A stretch of 9,967 nucleotides of DNA from Spirochaetota bacterium (GTDB taxonomy: Bacteria > Spirochaetota > JAHITG01), in NCBI GenBank assembly GCA_018817865.1, contig JAHITG010000422.1, forward strand, positions 1-9,967, written 5' to 3'. This document shows positions 1 to 6,998 of the stretch, in pieces; within the stretch, counting starts at the first letter, position 1; each line of letters begins with the position of its first letter. The translations under genes were made by a program, and so were the position numbers. Under the pieces are notes generated by a model. The model saw only the letters and a list, made by a program, of their open reading frames with translations, was not told the origin of the DNA and did no database searches.

Positions 1-1484
1 AGGATTCAAAAAATAACTTATTTTATGGTTGTCATGACAACACTTTTTTTGGTGGAAGTATTTATAAAAGCAGTGATCATGGAAATAATTGGAAAGAAGT
101 AGAAAAAGAAGAAGGATCATCCATGTTTGAAGCATCTGATGGAAATTTATATTATGGCATAGGCTGGGCTATGCCGGGCGTTAATTTTCAAAAAAGCTAT
201 GATATTGGAGAATCATGGGCTAATCTAAGTGTAGCTGCAAAAGGTTTTTTTGCCATTTTTGAAGATAGTAATAACGCATTATACGTCAGCAGTCATAATC
301 CAAGGTTTATACCCCCGGTTTATACTACAAATAGATTTTATAAGAGCACTGATTATGGCACGAATTGGATTATGATCTATAAACACGGGGCACAGGGATT
401 TTCAGGGACTTGTGTGTTTCATTGGATATTTGAGTTGATTTCCGGAGAATTTATTGCAGGGCAGGAGGGATTTGGCAGTGTGGCTTCCGGTATATATATA
501 TCATCCAACTACGGAACAAACTGGAGTATTATTTCTGATACTTCAAATTTCAACTATTATAGTACTGTATTTCGTTCCGGTGACAATAGTATTTATGCAG
601 GTGGAGATAGTGGAATTGCCCGGTCAGCGGATGAAGGAGCAACTTGGCAGCAGGTATCCAGCATCACCTGCATGAGGCTTATTGAAGCGAATGATGGCGT
701 CTTTTATAAGACAAGTCATTCTAATGTATGGAAGAGCTTTGATAAAGGAACCACCTGGCATAAAACTCCTTCTTTGATCAAAGAGAATACCAATTTTTGT
801 AATTTTTCTCCAAGAAGAAGATGGCCGGTCTTTCAGGATGATACGGGCAGGATATATGCAGGCGGGGCTGTGGATAAAGAGCAGGGGTATCTTTTTATCA
901 ATCAATATGCTGTTTCAAATTCCGTTCTTCTCTCCTTTCACCCGCAGGGAGTGGTGAAGTACAGCTCCTTTGAGAAATCAGAGATTTTAAACGGCGGGAG
1001 CATAATTTATCAGTTCATGTATTCTTTGGATAACGGTGCAACATGGAGCGCATGGGCTGATCTGACAGATGTAAATCTGCAGAATGTTCCATGCAAGACT
1101 CTTGGCGAGGATAAATTAAAGATACGGATCACATTATATTCTTTAAACCGATACGCTACACCGGAAGTCGACCGGATCAAGATCATCTATGATGACGGTT
1201 CAAGGGATAACCTGGATGATATTGTAGTAGCTCCCAATCCGTATGAATCAGGCGGAAATAATTATGTCACCTTTTACAACCTCCCGTTACAGGTTAAGAT
1301 GAAAGTATATTCAATGGGCGGGGGATGCATTGCCGAGATCGATAATATCTATTCAACAGTCGGCCGGTACAAGTGGGATATGAAAAACAGAGAGGGAGAA
1401 GCCATAAAAAGCGGAGTTTATATCTGCCGACTGGAAGATACTAAAGGGAATAAAAGATCTCTCAAATTGGTGATCATAAGGTAA
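1..1484 (+). CDS. Secreted Asp-box (BNR) repeat protein with FlgD-like C-terminal domain, 5'-truncated
   Basis: The reading frame is open from the left edge (first full codon at position 3), so the gene starts outside the window; 493 residues are visible. The in-frame ATG at 123 is internal, because an Asp box already precedes it. Seven boxes of the form S-x-D-x-G-x-x-W are visible, at about residues 23-30, 65-72, 115-122, 167-174 (Asp replaced by Asn), 208-215, 245-252 and 341-348; the last lies in a separate module. Asp boxes mark beta-propeller folds of sialidases and of many non-enzymatic surface proteins. Residues from about 406 to the end have an APNP motif, an alternating beta pattern, 'SGVY' and a terminal 'IIR', as in FlgD-Ig or sorting-tail domains of secreted proteins. 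Export and surface location are inferred. No sialidase catalytic residues can be assigned, so I do not call it an enzyme. It converges on the next gene. Confidence 0.85.
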   Translation, partial: DSKNNLFYGCHDNTFFGGSIYKSSDHGNNWKEVEKEEGSSMFEASDGNLYYGIGWAMPGVNFQKSYDIGESWANLSVAAKGFFAIFEDSNNALYVSSHNPRFIPPVYTTNRFYKSTDYGTNWIMIYKHGAQGFSGTCVFHWIFELISGEFIAGQEGFGSVASGIYISSNYGTNWSIISDTSNFNYYSTVFRSGDNSIYAGGDSGIARSADEGATWQQVSSITCMRLIEANDGVFYKTSHSNVWKSFDKGTTWHKTPSLIKENTNFCNFSPRRRWPVFQDDTGRIYAGGAVDKEQGYLFINQYAVSNSVLLSFHPQGVVKYSSFEKSEILNGGSIIYQFMYSLDNGATWSAWADLTDVNLQNVPCKTLGEDKLKIRITLYSLNRYATPEVDRIKIIYDDGSRDNLDDIVVAPNPYESGGNNYVTFYNLPLQVKMKVYSMGGGCIAEIDNIYSTVGRYKWDMKNREGEAIKSGVYICRLEDTKGNKRSLKLVIIR

Positions 1485-1555
1485 ATTTAAATAGCAATAT
1501 CCTGCTTTACTTGTTGACACCAGCAGTCATCTGCCAATAAACTAAAAAGATTTTA

Positions 1556-1566
1556 GTGCCCGGCAC
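1556..1566. repeat. Short GTGCC-C-GGCAC palindrome, possible REP-type remnant
   Basis: A perfect 5-bp inverted repeat around one central base sits in the gap after the Asp-box gene, 48 nt before the terminator stem. Short G/C palindromes of this form are common in REP-type dispersed repeats. One copy in this window is weak evidence. It might only be a small RNA hairpin in the 3' untranslated region. Confidence 0.25.
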
Positions 1567-1611
1567 CAGAGCCTGTAAGTATCAGGATCACCCCATTCTT
1601 CTATAAAAAAT

Positions 1612-1652
1612 AAAAAAGGAGGAAAGATCCATGTGATCTTCCCTCCTTTTTT
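1612..1652. terminator. Bidirectional intrinsic terminator between convergent genes
   Basis: An 18-nt left arm (1612-1629) pairs with 1635-1652 with a single A:C mismatch (1623/1641) and a 5-nt loop. The arms begin with six A and end with six T, so the stem is followed by a U-run in either direction. It lies between the stop of the Asp-box gene (1484) and the stop of the reverse-strand barrel gene (1678), and should end transcription from both. Confidence 0.9.
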
Positions 1653-1677
1653 AAATTATTTAAATTAAACAGTTGTC

Positions 1678-3288
1678 TTAGAAAATATAGGTTGCCTGTA
1701 CGGCATAAGTATGGATCGCCAGATCAGTGGTGGAGTTCCCTAATAGGTCAATATCAAAATTTTCTGCAAGTCCCAGCCCCACTCCGTAATAGATCTCCCT
1801 GGAAGTGATCTTCAATTCATTCTTTGTTTCCGTATCTTCCCGTGAAAAAGCAGCCTGCTTTGTGGTAACGGCAGCAGCGGTTCCAACTGTCTGTACCTGA
1901 GATGTGAAATTATCAATATCATTTTTAATGGTTTCAGTAGTGATATAGGCAGCTTCTACACTTGAAGCAAGCCTGAAAGATAATATTTTTGATACAGCCC
2001 ATTCAATAGCTAAAGGAACAGCTAAAGAGATGGTCGTTGCGGTTGTCTCAAAGCTGTTGATGTCGCCTGAGAACAAAGTCGTTGTTATCTCTGTTGCCTG
2101 AAATGTACCGTCTGCATTGGCATCATTTTGAGAAACCACATTCCGTGTGTATGTTGATGAATATCCCTTGCTGTCAGCTGCATATTTCAGCGTTGGATAC
2201 ATCCCGAATTGAACAGCATCAGATATGTTGTTGATGTATTTAAAGGCTGTATAGATCTCGATGTAAGAGTATTTATCCTGGGTATATTCGATCACATCAT
2301 TGGTTGAAGAAGAGGTCTGCAGTTTTCCCTTGTTTGGATCTGCAAGACCTGTGTAATATGTTTCATATACTTCTTTTTTTTCTGATCTCGCATTATCAGC
2401 ATCAAGTGACCGGGTTTCGATCTCTCCCCCCAGATAGAGTGTCAGCGGTTTTGCGACTTTCCATTTTACTTCCGGGCAGATCTCTACCTGTGAATACTTG
2501 ATCTTGCTGTAATTGTTCATCAGGCTGGCTGAGTCCGGGATCATGCTTGCACCTTTTGATACTGATGAAACCTTTGTTGTTACGGAAGTGTTTGTAACAC
2601 TTCCGAAATATTTTGTCGTTTCTACTGAACTGTAATTGCCGTCCTCATTATCGCCGTTAGCTGATTTCAGGCGTATCTGAAGCTGAGGTTTAAAAACTCC
2701 GAATGTTCCGCCGATCTCAAAGAAATGAGTAACGGATCCTGTATCCGTCCTGGTGATCGTTGTTACATCCTGCTCGTTATAAAGAAAAACATTACTGTTC
2801 TTATCCTGATTATCCAGTTTCTCCAGTTCGGTTGAGCTTTCGGATATATTGACTGCATAAAACAGGCCGATGTCTCCGATCCCTGCACCCAGTCCCAGGA
2901 TATACTGACTGTCATTATCAACAAGTTCCGGATCATAATTCTGATCGACAGTTGTCTGCAGTTTGTTGATCCCAACTTCAGTACGCGCGGATTCTGTTTT
3001 TTCCCAGTCCGGTGTATACTTGAACATGAGAATAGCCGGTCCGAATCCCAATGATTTTGATGCACCGAATGAGATCGTGTTGCCCCATTCATCGGGATCA
3101 ACACCAAAAGAGACAGAGCTCTTCAGTTTAGAATAGTCTTCTGTTCTCTGGTAATAATCGTAAGTATTTAACCACACCCCAACAGTCGCCTGCTTGCGAA
3201 GTGAATTTTCTATCGGCTGAGTTGCTCCTGCAAACAGGATTGAAACCGAAAGTAACAGGATCAATACTATTATGCTTAAACGTTTCAT
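1678..3288 (-). CDS. Putative outer-membrane beta-barrel protein, family not recognised
   Basis: The 536-residue product starts with a clear signal peptide: MKR, a hydrophobic core at about 4-19, and probable cleavage after A-G-A near residue 22. The rest has no other hydrophobic helix. It is rich in Ser, Thr, Tyr and Asn and shows alternating polar/apolar stretches such as 'GPAILMFKYTP' and 'LTLYLGGEIETRS'. It ends in 'VQATYIF' with a terminal Phe, the usual signature recognised by the BAM complex. Together these point to a transmembrane barrel in the outer membrane; substrate or role cannot be read. The ATG at 3288 has a strong AAGGAGG Shine-Dalgarno 5 nt upstream. It is transcribed alone and ends at the shared terminator. 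A secreted soluble beta-protein is the alternative. Confidence 0.75.
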   Translation of the reverse strand: MKRLSIIVLILLLSVSILFAGATQPIENSLRKQATVGVWLNTYDYYQRTEDYSKLKSSVSFGVDPDEWGNTISFGASKSLGFGPAILMFKYTPDWEKTESARTEVGINKLQTTVDQNYDPELVDNDSQYILGLGAGIGDIGLFYAVNISESSTELEKLDNQDKNSNVFLYNEQDVTTITRTDTGSVTHFFEIGGTFGVFKPQLQIRLKSANGDNEDGNYSSVETTKYFGSVTNTSVTTKVSSVSKGASMIPDSASLMNNYSKIKYSQVEICPEVKWKVAKPLTLYLGGEIETRSLDADNARSEKKEVYETYYTGLADPNKGKLQTSSSTNDVIEYTQDKYSYIEIYTAFKYINNISDAVQFGMYPTLKYAADSKGYSSTYTRNVVSQNDANADGTFQATEITTTLFSGDINSFETTATTISLAVPLAIEWAVSKILSFRLASSVEAAYITTETIKNDIDNFTSQVQTVGTAAAVTTKQAAFSREDTETKNELKITSREIYYGVGLGLAENFDIDLLGNSTTDLAIHTYAVQATYIF

Positions 3289-3536
3289 TACTTCCTCCTT
3301 ATTAGTTTTTATGGTCGTTTCTTTGCTTCTATTCTTACTCTTTATCTTTTTCTGTTTTATGATTCCATATAAAATTTTGTCTTATCTGTTATTCTTTTTT
3401 TTATCAAGCATGATTGCGATATTTTTGATAATAGTGTTTTTTATTTTTCATTGAACTTCAGTACGTTTGAACATATTAAGAAATAAAATATTTTCAACTT
3501 TTTTATTTTAATAACAATAGAGAACAGTGAAGTGAA

Positions 3537-3569
3537 GGGGCAGCTTTGGGACTTTGCAAGGGCTGACCC
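3537..3569. repeat. Imperfect hairpin ending in TGACCC (REP-like)
   Basis: The arms GGGGCAGC (3537-3544) and GCTGACCC (3562-3569) pair with one mismatch. An inner TTTG/CAA stretch extends the stem with a wobble or bulge around an 8-nt loop. The GGGNCAG/CTGACCC ends match the perfect inverted repeat at 4210-4254, which suggests a degraded member of the same family. There is no T-run after it, so it is not an obvious terminator. Confidence 0.4.
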
Positions 3570-3599
3570 TGATTCCTGGTCCTCATGGAGAAATAAATA

Positions 3600-3627
3600 T
3601 TGACAGATGATTGTATTTTATTATATT
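3600..3627 (+). promoter_or_regulatory. Sigma70-type promoter of the lipoprotein gene
   Basis: TTGACA (3600-3605, 6/6 match) and TATATT (3622-3627, 5/6 match) are separated by 16 nt. Transcription would start near 3634, about 55 nt before the ATG at 3689. There is no obvious terminator before the tRNA apart from the 4210-4254 stem, so the tRNA could be read from here as well. Confidence 0.65.
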
Positions 3628-3688
3628 AATATTTAAATCAATTATTTGATAATCAGTTAAAATTTAATGACCCCGGGGAGGGAAGATT

Positions 3689-4201
3689 ATGAAAAAGAAC
3701 AAGTTTATCTGTGTATTAGCTTTATTTGTATTTTGTGCACTCTTTATCTATGCGGCATGTGAAACAGATAAAAGCGGGGATGATCCCGGTACGCCAACCA
3801 GCCCGACTCCGCCCACAGTTCCTACAGTTTTGAATCTCAGTTATTTTTTTACAGGCGCTGTTATAACTACAAACGATCCTCTGGTTATCCATATTTATCA
3901 GAATATGGAGGATATAACCAATCAAAACAGTCCGTTTTTTGTTCATTCTACGATCGATACCAATAATTCACTCTCTTTTCCGAATATTCCGGCCGGTACA
4001 TATTATGTACTGATATGGCGGGATAACCCGCCGTTGGGAACACTGGATGATTGTGAGCGTTATCTGATCTGGACAAATTTTGGCTGGAACAGTGGGCAAC
4101 CTGTCAATGCTACTCCAATCACTGTGCCAGCAGGTACCACCATCAATGTTGATGTAAATGTTAATTTCAGTGATCTTAAATGGTGGGGTCCTTGTACATA
4201 A
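3689..4201 (+). CDS. Small putative lipoprotein with Pro/Thr linker
   Basis: The 170-residue product has a Lys-rich start and hydrophobic core, then Y-A-A-C with Cys24 as likely lipidation site. Tyr at -3 is unusual for a lipobox, which normally has Leu or a similar residue, so lipidation is probable rather than certain. Residues 33-46 form a Pro/Thr linker. The remainder (about 48-170) is a beta-rich domain with 'FPNIPAGTYYVLIW' at 97-110, resembling the 'nip-aGtY-v' edge of carboxypeptidase-regulatory or prealbumin-like Ig folds. It ends with WWGPCT, which holds a second Cys. The ATG at 3689 has a GGGGAGGG Shine-Dalgarno and the promoter at 3600-3627. I do not recognise the family. It is probably anchored in the envelope, possibly on the outer membrane. 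Confidence 0.75.
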   Translation: MKKNKFICVLALFVFCALFIYAACETDKSGDDPGTPTSPTPPTVPTVLNLSYFFTGAVITTNDPLVIHIYQNMEDITNQNSPFFVHSTIDTNNSLSFPNIPAGTYYVLIWRDNPPLGTLDDCERYLIWTNFGWNSGQPVNATPITVPAGTTINVDVNVNFSDLKWWGPCT

Positions 4202-4209
4202 GGTTTTTA

Positions 4210-4254
4210 GGGTCAGACCTTGAATCATCCAGAGGACAATTCAAGGTCTGACCC
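4210..4254. repeat. Perfect 16-bp inverted repeat (REP-like) directly before tRNA-Ala
   Basis: The arm 4210-4225 (starts GGGTCAGACC) is the exact reverse complement of 4239-4254, with a 13-nt loop. It lies between the lipoprotein stop (4201) and the tRNA first base (4266). There is no T-run after the right arm, so it is not a classic intrinsic terminator, though it could slow transcription or protect the lipoprotein mRNA end. Its GGGTCAG/CTGACCC ends recur at 3564-3569 and 7736-7742. Long palindromes of this size in gaps are typical of REP-type repeats moved by RAYT (Y1 HUH) transposases. No such transposase is in the window, so the mechanism is inferred. Confidence 0.7.
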
Positions 4255-4265
4255 CGGGGACACCA

Positions 4266-4338
4266 GGGGCAGTAGCTCAGCTGGGAGAGCACTTCCCTCG
4301 CACGGAAGGGGTCGGGAGTTCAAATCTCCTCTGCTCCA
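4266..4338 (+). tRNA. tRNA-Ala (anticodon CGC)
   Basis: The 73-nt sequence folds as a full cloverleaf: acceptor GGGGCAG/CTGCTCC, D stem GCTC/GAGC, anticodon stem CTTCC/GGAAG with loop CTCGCAC, 5-nt variable region, and T stem GGGAG/CTCCT with loop TTCAAAT. Bases 34-36 are CGC, which reads the Ala codon GCG. The acceptor has G3:U70, the key identity pair for alanyl-tRNA synthetase, so both signals agree. The discriminator base is A. The CCA end is not encoded (the next bases are TAT) and must be added by the CCA-adding enzyme. It sits 11 nt after the perfect inverted repeat. No duplicated 3' end or integrase is seen nearby. Confidence 0.95.
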
Positions 4339-4353
4339 TATGTTTCAAATTAG

Positions 4354-4382
4354 TTGACATTTTAGATTAATTATATTATTTT
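4354..4382 (+). promoter_or_regulatory. Candidate promoter upstream of fakA
   Basis: TTGACA (4354-4359) is followed after 17 nt by TATTTT (4377-4382, 4/6 match). Transcription would start about 105 nt before the fakA ATG. A second candidate is the perfect TATAAT at 4427-4432, which has only TTGATA at a long 20-nt spacing (4401-4406). I cannot choose between them from sequence; one of the two probably drives fakAB. Confidence 0.4.
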
Positions 4383-4495
4383 ATTTTAAAACTAAAAGGT
4401 TTGATATTTGAAGGTTTTTTGGGGGATATAATTTCAGATCGGGGGCATGTAAAAGATCATAACTTTTTTAATATTAACAGGAAAAGAAGAAAACA

Positions 4496-6088
4496 ATGGC
4501 AGTACTTTTTTTAAACGGTAAAAGACTCAAGAGAATGATCCATGCTTCTACGAAGTGGCTTCTGGCCAATGAAAAAGTCCTTAATGATATCAATGTTTTC
4601 CCGGTACCGGACGGAGATACCGGTACGAACATGGGATTAACCCTGAAAAATATCGTAAAATCGATCTCAGATGCTGAAATGGGGGATCATCTCCCTCACG
4701 TGGCAAGCAATGTAGCCACAGCCGCTCTGCTGGGTGCACGGGGGAATTCCGGTGTGATCCTTTCCCAGATCTTTAAGGGATTTTCCGAGGGTATCGGCAA
4801 TAAAAAGAAGCTCAATTCCCTGGATATCGCTTATGCATTGAAGAAAGCCTATGAAAAGGCATATAATGCCATCTCAAATCCCATAGAAGGGACCATATTG
4901 ACAGTGGTGCGGGACGGTGTCAATTTTGCCTATGAAAAGGCAAAGACAGAAGCAGACATCATCATCGTCATCGAGGCCCTGCTCAAAGAGCTGAAGAGGT
5001 CCCTGATGAACACGCCTAACCTGCTTCCCATTTTAAAGGAGTCCGGTGTAGTTGATGCCGGTGCCATGGGTTTTGTCTATATCATTGAAGGCGTGCATAT
5101 GCTTCTGACCGGCGAAGAGTTTCCGGAGATCGATATCCATTCCGATGTTATGAAAAAAGGAAAGATCCTCATTGGTGAATTTTTCGGGTACTGCAATGAA
5201 TTTTTTATAAACGGGGATGATCTTGACATTGACAAGATAAGGGATAAACTTACTCCTTTAGGTGATTCGCTTGTCCTGGCGCAGGCGGATAATATGCTCA
5301 AGATCCATATCCATTCCAAACATCCCGGCTATATCATTGAGGAATGTCTGAAACACGGTATATTAACGGATATAAAGATCGAGAATATGGATGCACAGCA
5401 TTCGGAAGTGAAGAGGGAGAGCATTAAAAAAGAGACCGTCATTATCTCTATCGCCCTTGGAGAAGGGGTAAAGAAGATCTTCGAATCCCTCGGCTGTGAT
5501 TTCGTGATCAAGGGCGGTCAGACCATGAATCCCAGTGTGGAAGAGCTGAATGATGCGGTAAACAGATTTGACGCACAGAACTACATCCTCCTGCCGAACA
5601 ACGGGAATGTGATCTTTACAGCGGAGCAGATCAAAGGATTAAATGAGGATAAGAATATCACGATCATTCCCACCAGATCCGTTCCGGAAGGGTTTGCCAC
5701 GCTCCTGGCCTATAATCATGAGTTTTCCATTGATGAGAACATACACAACATGAACCTGTCGATAAAAGCGGTAAAGACAGGGGAGATCACCAAAGCGGTA
5801 AAGGATACCTCCATGAACGGGCTGAAGATCAGGAAGAATGATATCATTGCCCTGTATAATAATACCATTATCAGTACCTTTTCGGATACGGATACTGCTG
5901 TTATAGATCTGATCGATTCCATGATCGATGAAGAAGACGAGCTCATCTCCCTGTTTTACGGCGAGGATATAGAAGAGCAGCAGGCAAAAAAAAATGAAAG
6001 CAGATTGAAAAAATTGTATAATAATGTAGAAGTAGAGGTCCATCACGGGGGGCAGCCGCATTATTCATACATTATATCAATTGAGTAG
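4496..6088 (+). CDS. fakA: Fatty acid kinase subunit FakA (DhaL/YloV family)
   Basis: FakA phosphorylates a fatty acid carried by FakB with ATP to give acyl-phosphate, which enters phospholipid synthesis through PlsY, or PlsX and acyl-ACP. The 530 residues match the usual family length of about 550. The N-terminal DhaL kinase domain (about 8-200) has the Mg-ATP motif 'NVFPVPDGDTGTNM' (33-46, Asp39 and Asp41), GARGNSG (80-86), EGT (131-133) and SGVVDAGAMG (183-192). The middle domain has YCNEF (232-236) and 'LKIHIHS' (268-274); Cys233, His271 and His273 match the positions proposed for a zinc site in characterised FakA. The C-terminal part has 'GGQTMNPS' and ends with HGGQPHYSYIISIE, typical for the family. 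The ATG at 4496 follows an AGGAAAAG-type ribosome site. fakB follows after 12 nt, which supports FakA over a dihydroxyacetone kinase. The enzyme is cytosolic. Confidence 0.93.
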   Translation: MAVLFLNGKRLKRMIHASTKWLLANEKVLNDINVFPVPDGDTGTNMGLTLKNIVKSISDAEMGDHLPHVASNVATAALLGARGNSGVILSQIFKGFSEGIGNKKKLNSLDIAYALKKAYEKAYNAISNPIEGTILTVVRDGVNFAYEKAKTEADIIIVIEALLKELKRSLMNTPNLLPILKESGVVDAGAMGFVYIIEGVHMLLTGEEFPEIDIHSDVMKKGKILIGEFFGYCNEFFINGDDLDIDKIRDKLTPLGDSLVLAQADNMLKIHIHSKHPGYIIEECLKHGILTDIKIENMDAQHSEVKRESIKKETVIISIALGEGVKKIFESLGCDFVIKGGQTMNPSVEELNDAVNRFDAQNYILLPNNGNVIFTAEQIKGLNEDKNITIIPTRSVPEGFATLLAYNHEFSIDENIHNMNLSIKAVKTGEITKAVKDTSMNGLKIRKNDIIALYNNTIISTFSDTDTAVIDLIDSMIDEEDELISLFYGEDIEEQQAKKNESRLKKLYNNVEVEVHHGGQPHYSYIISIE

Positions 6089-6100
6089 GAGGGGTTTAAA

Positions 6101-6961
6101 ATGAGTAAAATTAAAATACTGACAGACAGTACGAGTGATCTTCATCCGGATGTCAAACAGAAGTATAATATTCATGTTATTCCTTTGAATATAAATTTCG
6201 GGGATGATACTTTTAAAGACGGGGTTACTCTGGTACCTGATGCATTTTACAGGATGCTCAAAGACAATCCTGTTCATCCCACTACATCCCAGCCGTCGCC
6301 GGAGGATTTCAAGAAAAAGTATCAAGAACTGCTGAAGGACGGCTCTGATGTTATCTCTATTCATGTTTCATCCAAGCTCAGCGGGACGACCCAGTCCGCT
6401 GCGATCGCTAAAAATGAGCTTCAGAGTGACAGGATCCATATTATTGATTCCGGGTTTGCCTCCTCCCCGCTTGGGTTAATGGCTATCGAGTGTTCCCGTG
6501 CCGTGGGAAAGGGCAGGGATGTTCCCTATATATTGGAGATGGTGGAAAAATTAAAGAAGGATATGCAGATCTATTTTATAGTGGATACCCTGGAATATCT
6601 GCAGAAAGGCGGGCGTATAGGCAAAGCAGCGGCTCTCATCGGAGGGTTGCTGAATATCAAACCGATCCTGACGATCAAAGACGGCATGGTAAGTCCTTTT
6701 GAAAAAGTTCGGGGCATAGAAAAAGTCTTTGATAAGTTGAGCCGTCTCTTTGAAGATTATAGAAAGAAGAATTCTAAAACAGAGATAGCACTCGGATTCG
6801 CCTACGCGGCAGACAGGAAGCAGCTTGAAAAACTGTCCAATAAGATCGATGATGTATATGAATACAACAGCGCCTTTATTTCCGAGATCGGCCCGGTGGT
6901 GGGGACACATGCCGGCCCCGGTGCCCTGGCGATCAGTTTTTATCCAAAGATAGAACATTAG
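6101..6961 (+). CDS. fakB: Fatty-acid-binding DegV family protein FakB
   Basis: FakB holds a fatty acid in a buried tunnel, presents its carboxylate to FakA and hands the acyl-phosphate to PlsX/PlsY. The 286 residues are the normal length. Family motifs are in order: TDSTSDL (8-14), PTTSQPS (60-66), SSKLSGT (90-96), IIDS (114-117), 'DTLEYLQKGGRIGKA' (162-176) and GTHAGPG (268-274). The Thr61 region, the Ser of the SGT loop and the His of the last motif are the residues around the bound carboxylate in characterised FakB proteins. The start has AGGAGG 10 nt upstream, and the gene lies 12 nt behind fakA, so the two are co-transcribed. No clear hairpin terminator lies in the 37 nt before the convergent FecR gene. 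Which acyl chains it prefers cannot be read from sequence. Confidence 0.92.
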   Translation: MSKIKILTDSTSDLHPDVKQKYNIHVIPLNINFGDDTFKDGVTLVPDAFYRMLKDNPVHPTTSQPSPEDFKKKYQELLKDGSDVISIHVSSKLSGTTQSAAIAKNELQSDRIHIIDSGFASSPLGLMAIECSRAVGKGRDVPYILEMVEKLKKDMQIYFIVDTLEYLQKGGRIGKAAALIGGLLNIKPILTIKDGMVSPFEKVRGIEKVFDKLSRLFEDYRKKNSKTEIALGFAYAADRKQLEKLSNKIDDVYEYNSAFISEIGPVVGTHAGPGALAISFYPKIEH

Positions 6962-6998
6962 AAAAAGAAAAGCCGGTGCAGTTCCTGATGCTTTGTAT

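Larger units (their letters stand above)
3289..3688. other. 400-bp AT-rich intergenic region between divergent genes
   Basis: This gap separates the start of the reverse-strand barrel gene from the start of the lipoprotein gene. The left part (3289-3530) is T-rich on the + strand and must hold the barrel promoter, but I find no convincing -35/-10 pair there. The middle holds an imperfect hairpin (3537-3569) with a TGACCC end. The right part holds a near-consensus promoter (3600-3627) and a further TGACCCC word (3668-3674) just before the lipoprotein Shine-Dalgarno. A 60-codon frame at 3272-3454 looks like chance hydrophobic coding from T-rich DNA. Confidence 0.7.

Noticed and set aside
3272..3454. 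60-codon hydrophobic + strand frame
   Set aside because: It comes from T-rich DNA (Phe/Leu/Ile codons), overlaps the start and Shine-Dalgarno of the reverse-strand barrel gene, and has no ribosome site of its own.
4210..4254. Intrinsic terminator of the lipoprotein gene
   Set aside because: The stem is long and perfect but no T-run follows on the + strand; a repeat element fits better.
4266..4338. tRNA-Ala as an integration site for a mobile island
   Set aside because: No integrase gene and no second copy of the tRNA 3' end are seen in the window; the following genes are housekeeping fakAB.
4496..5100. Dihydroxyacetone kinase DhaL instead of FakA
   Set aside because: The length (530), the extra middle and C-terminal domains and the adjacent DegV/FakB gene all point to FakA.
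5639..6061. 140-codon reverse frame
   Set aside because: It is a shadow of fakA, whose motifs cover the same bases.
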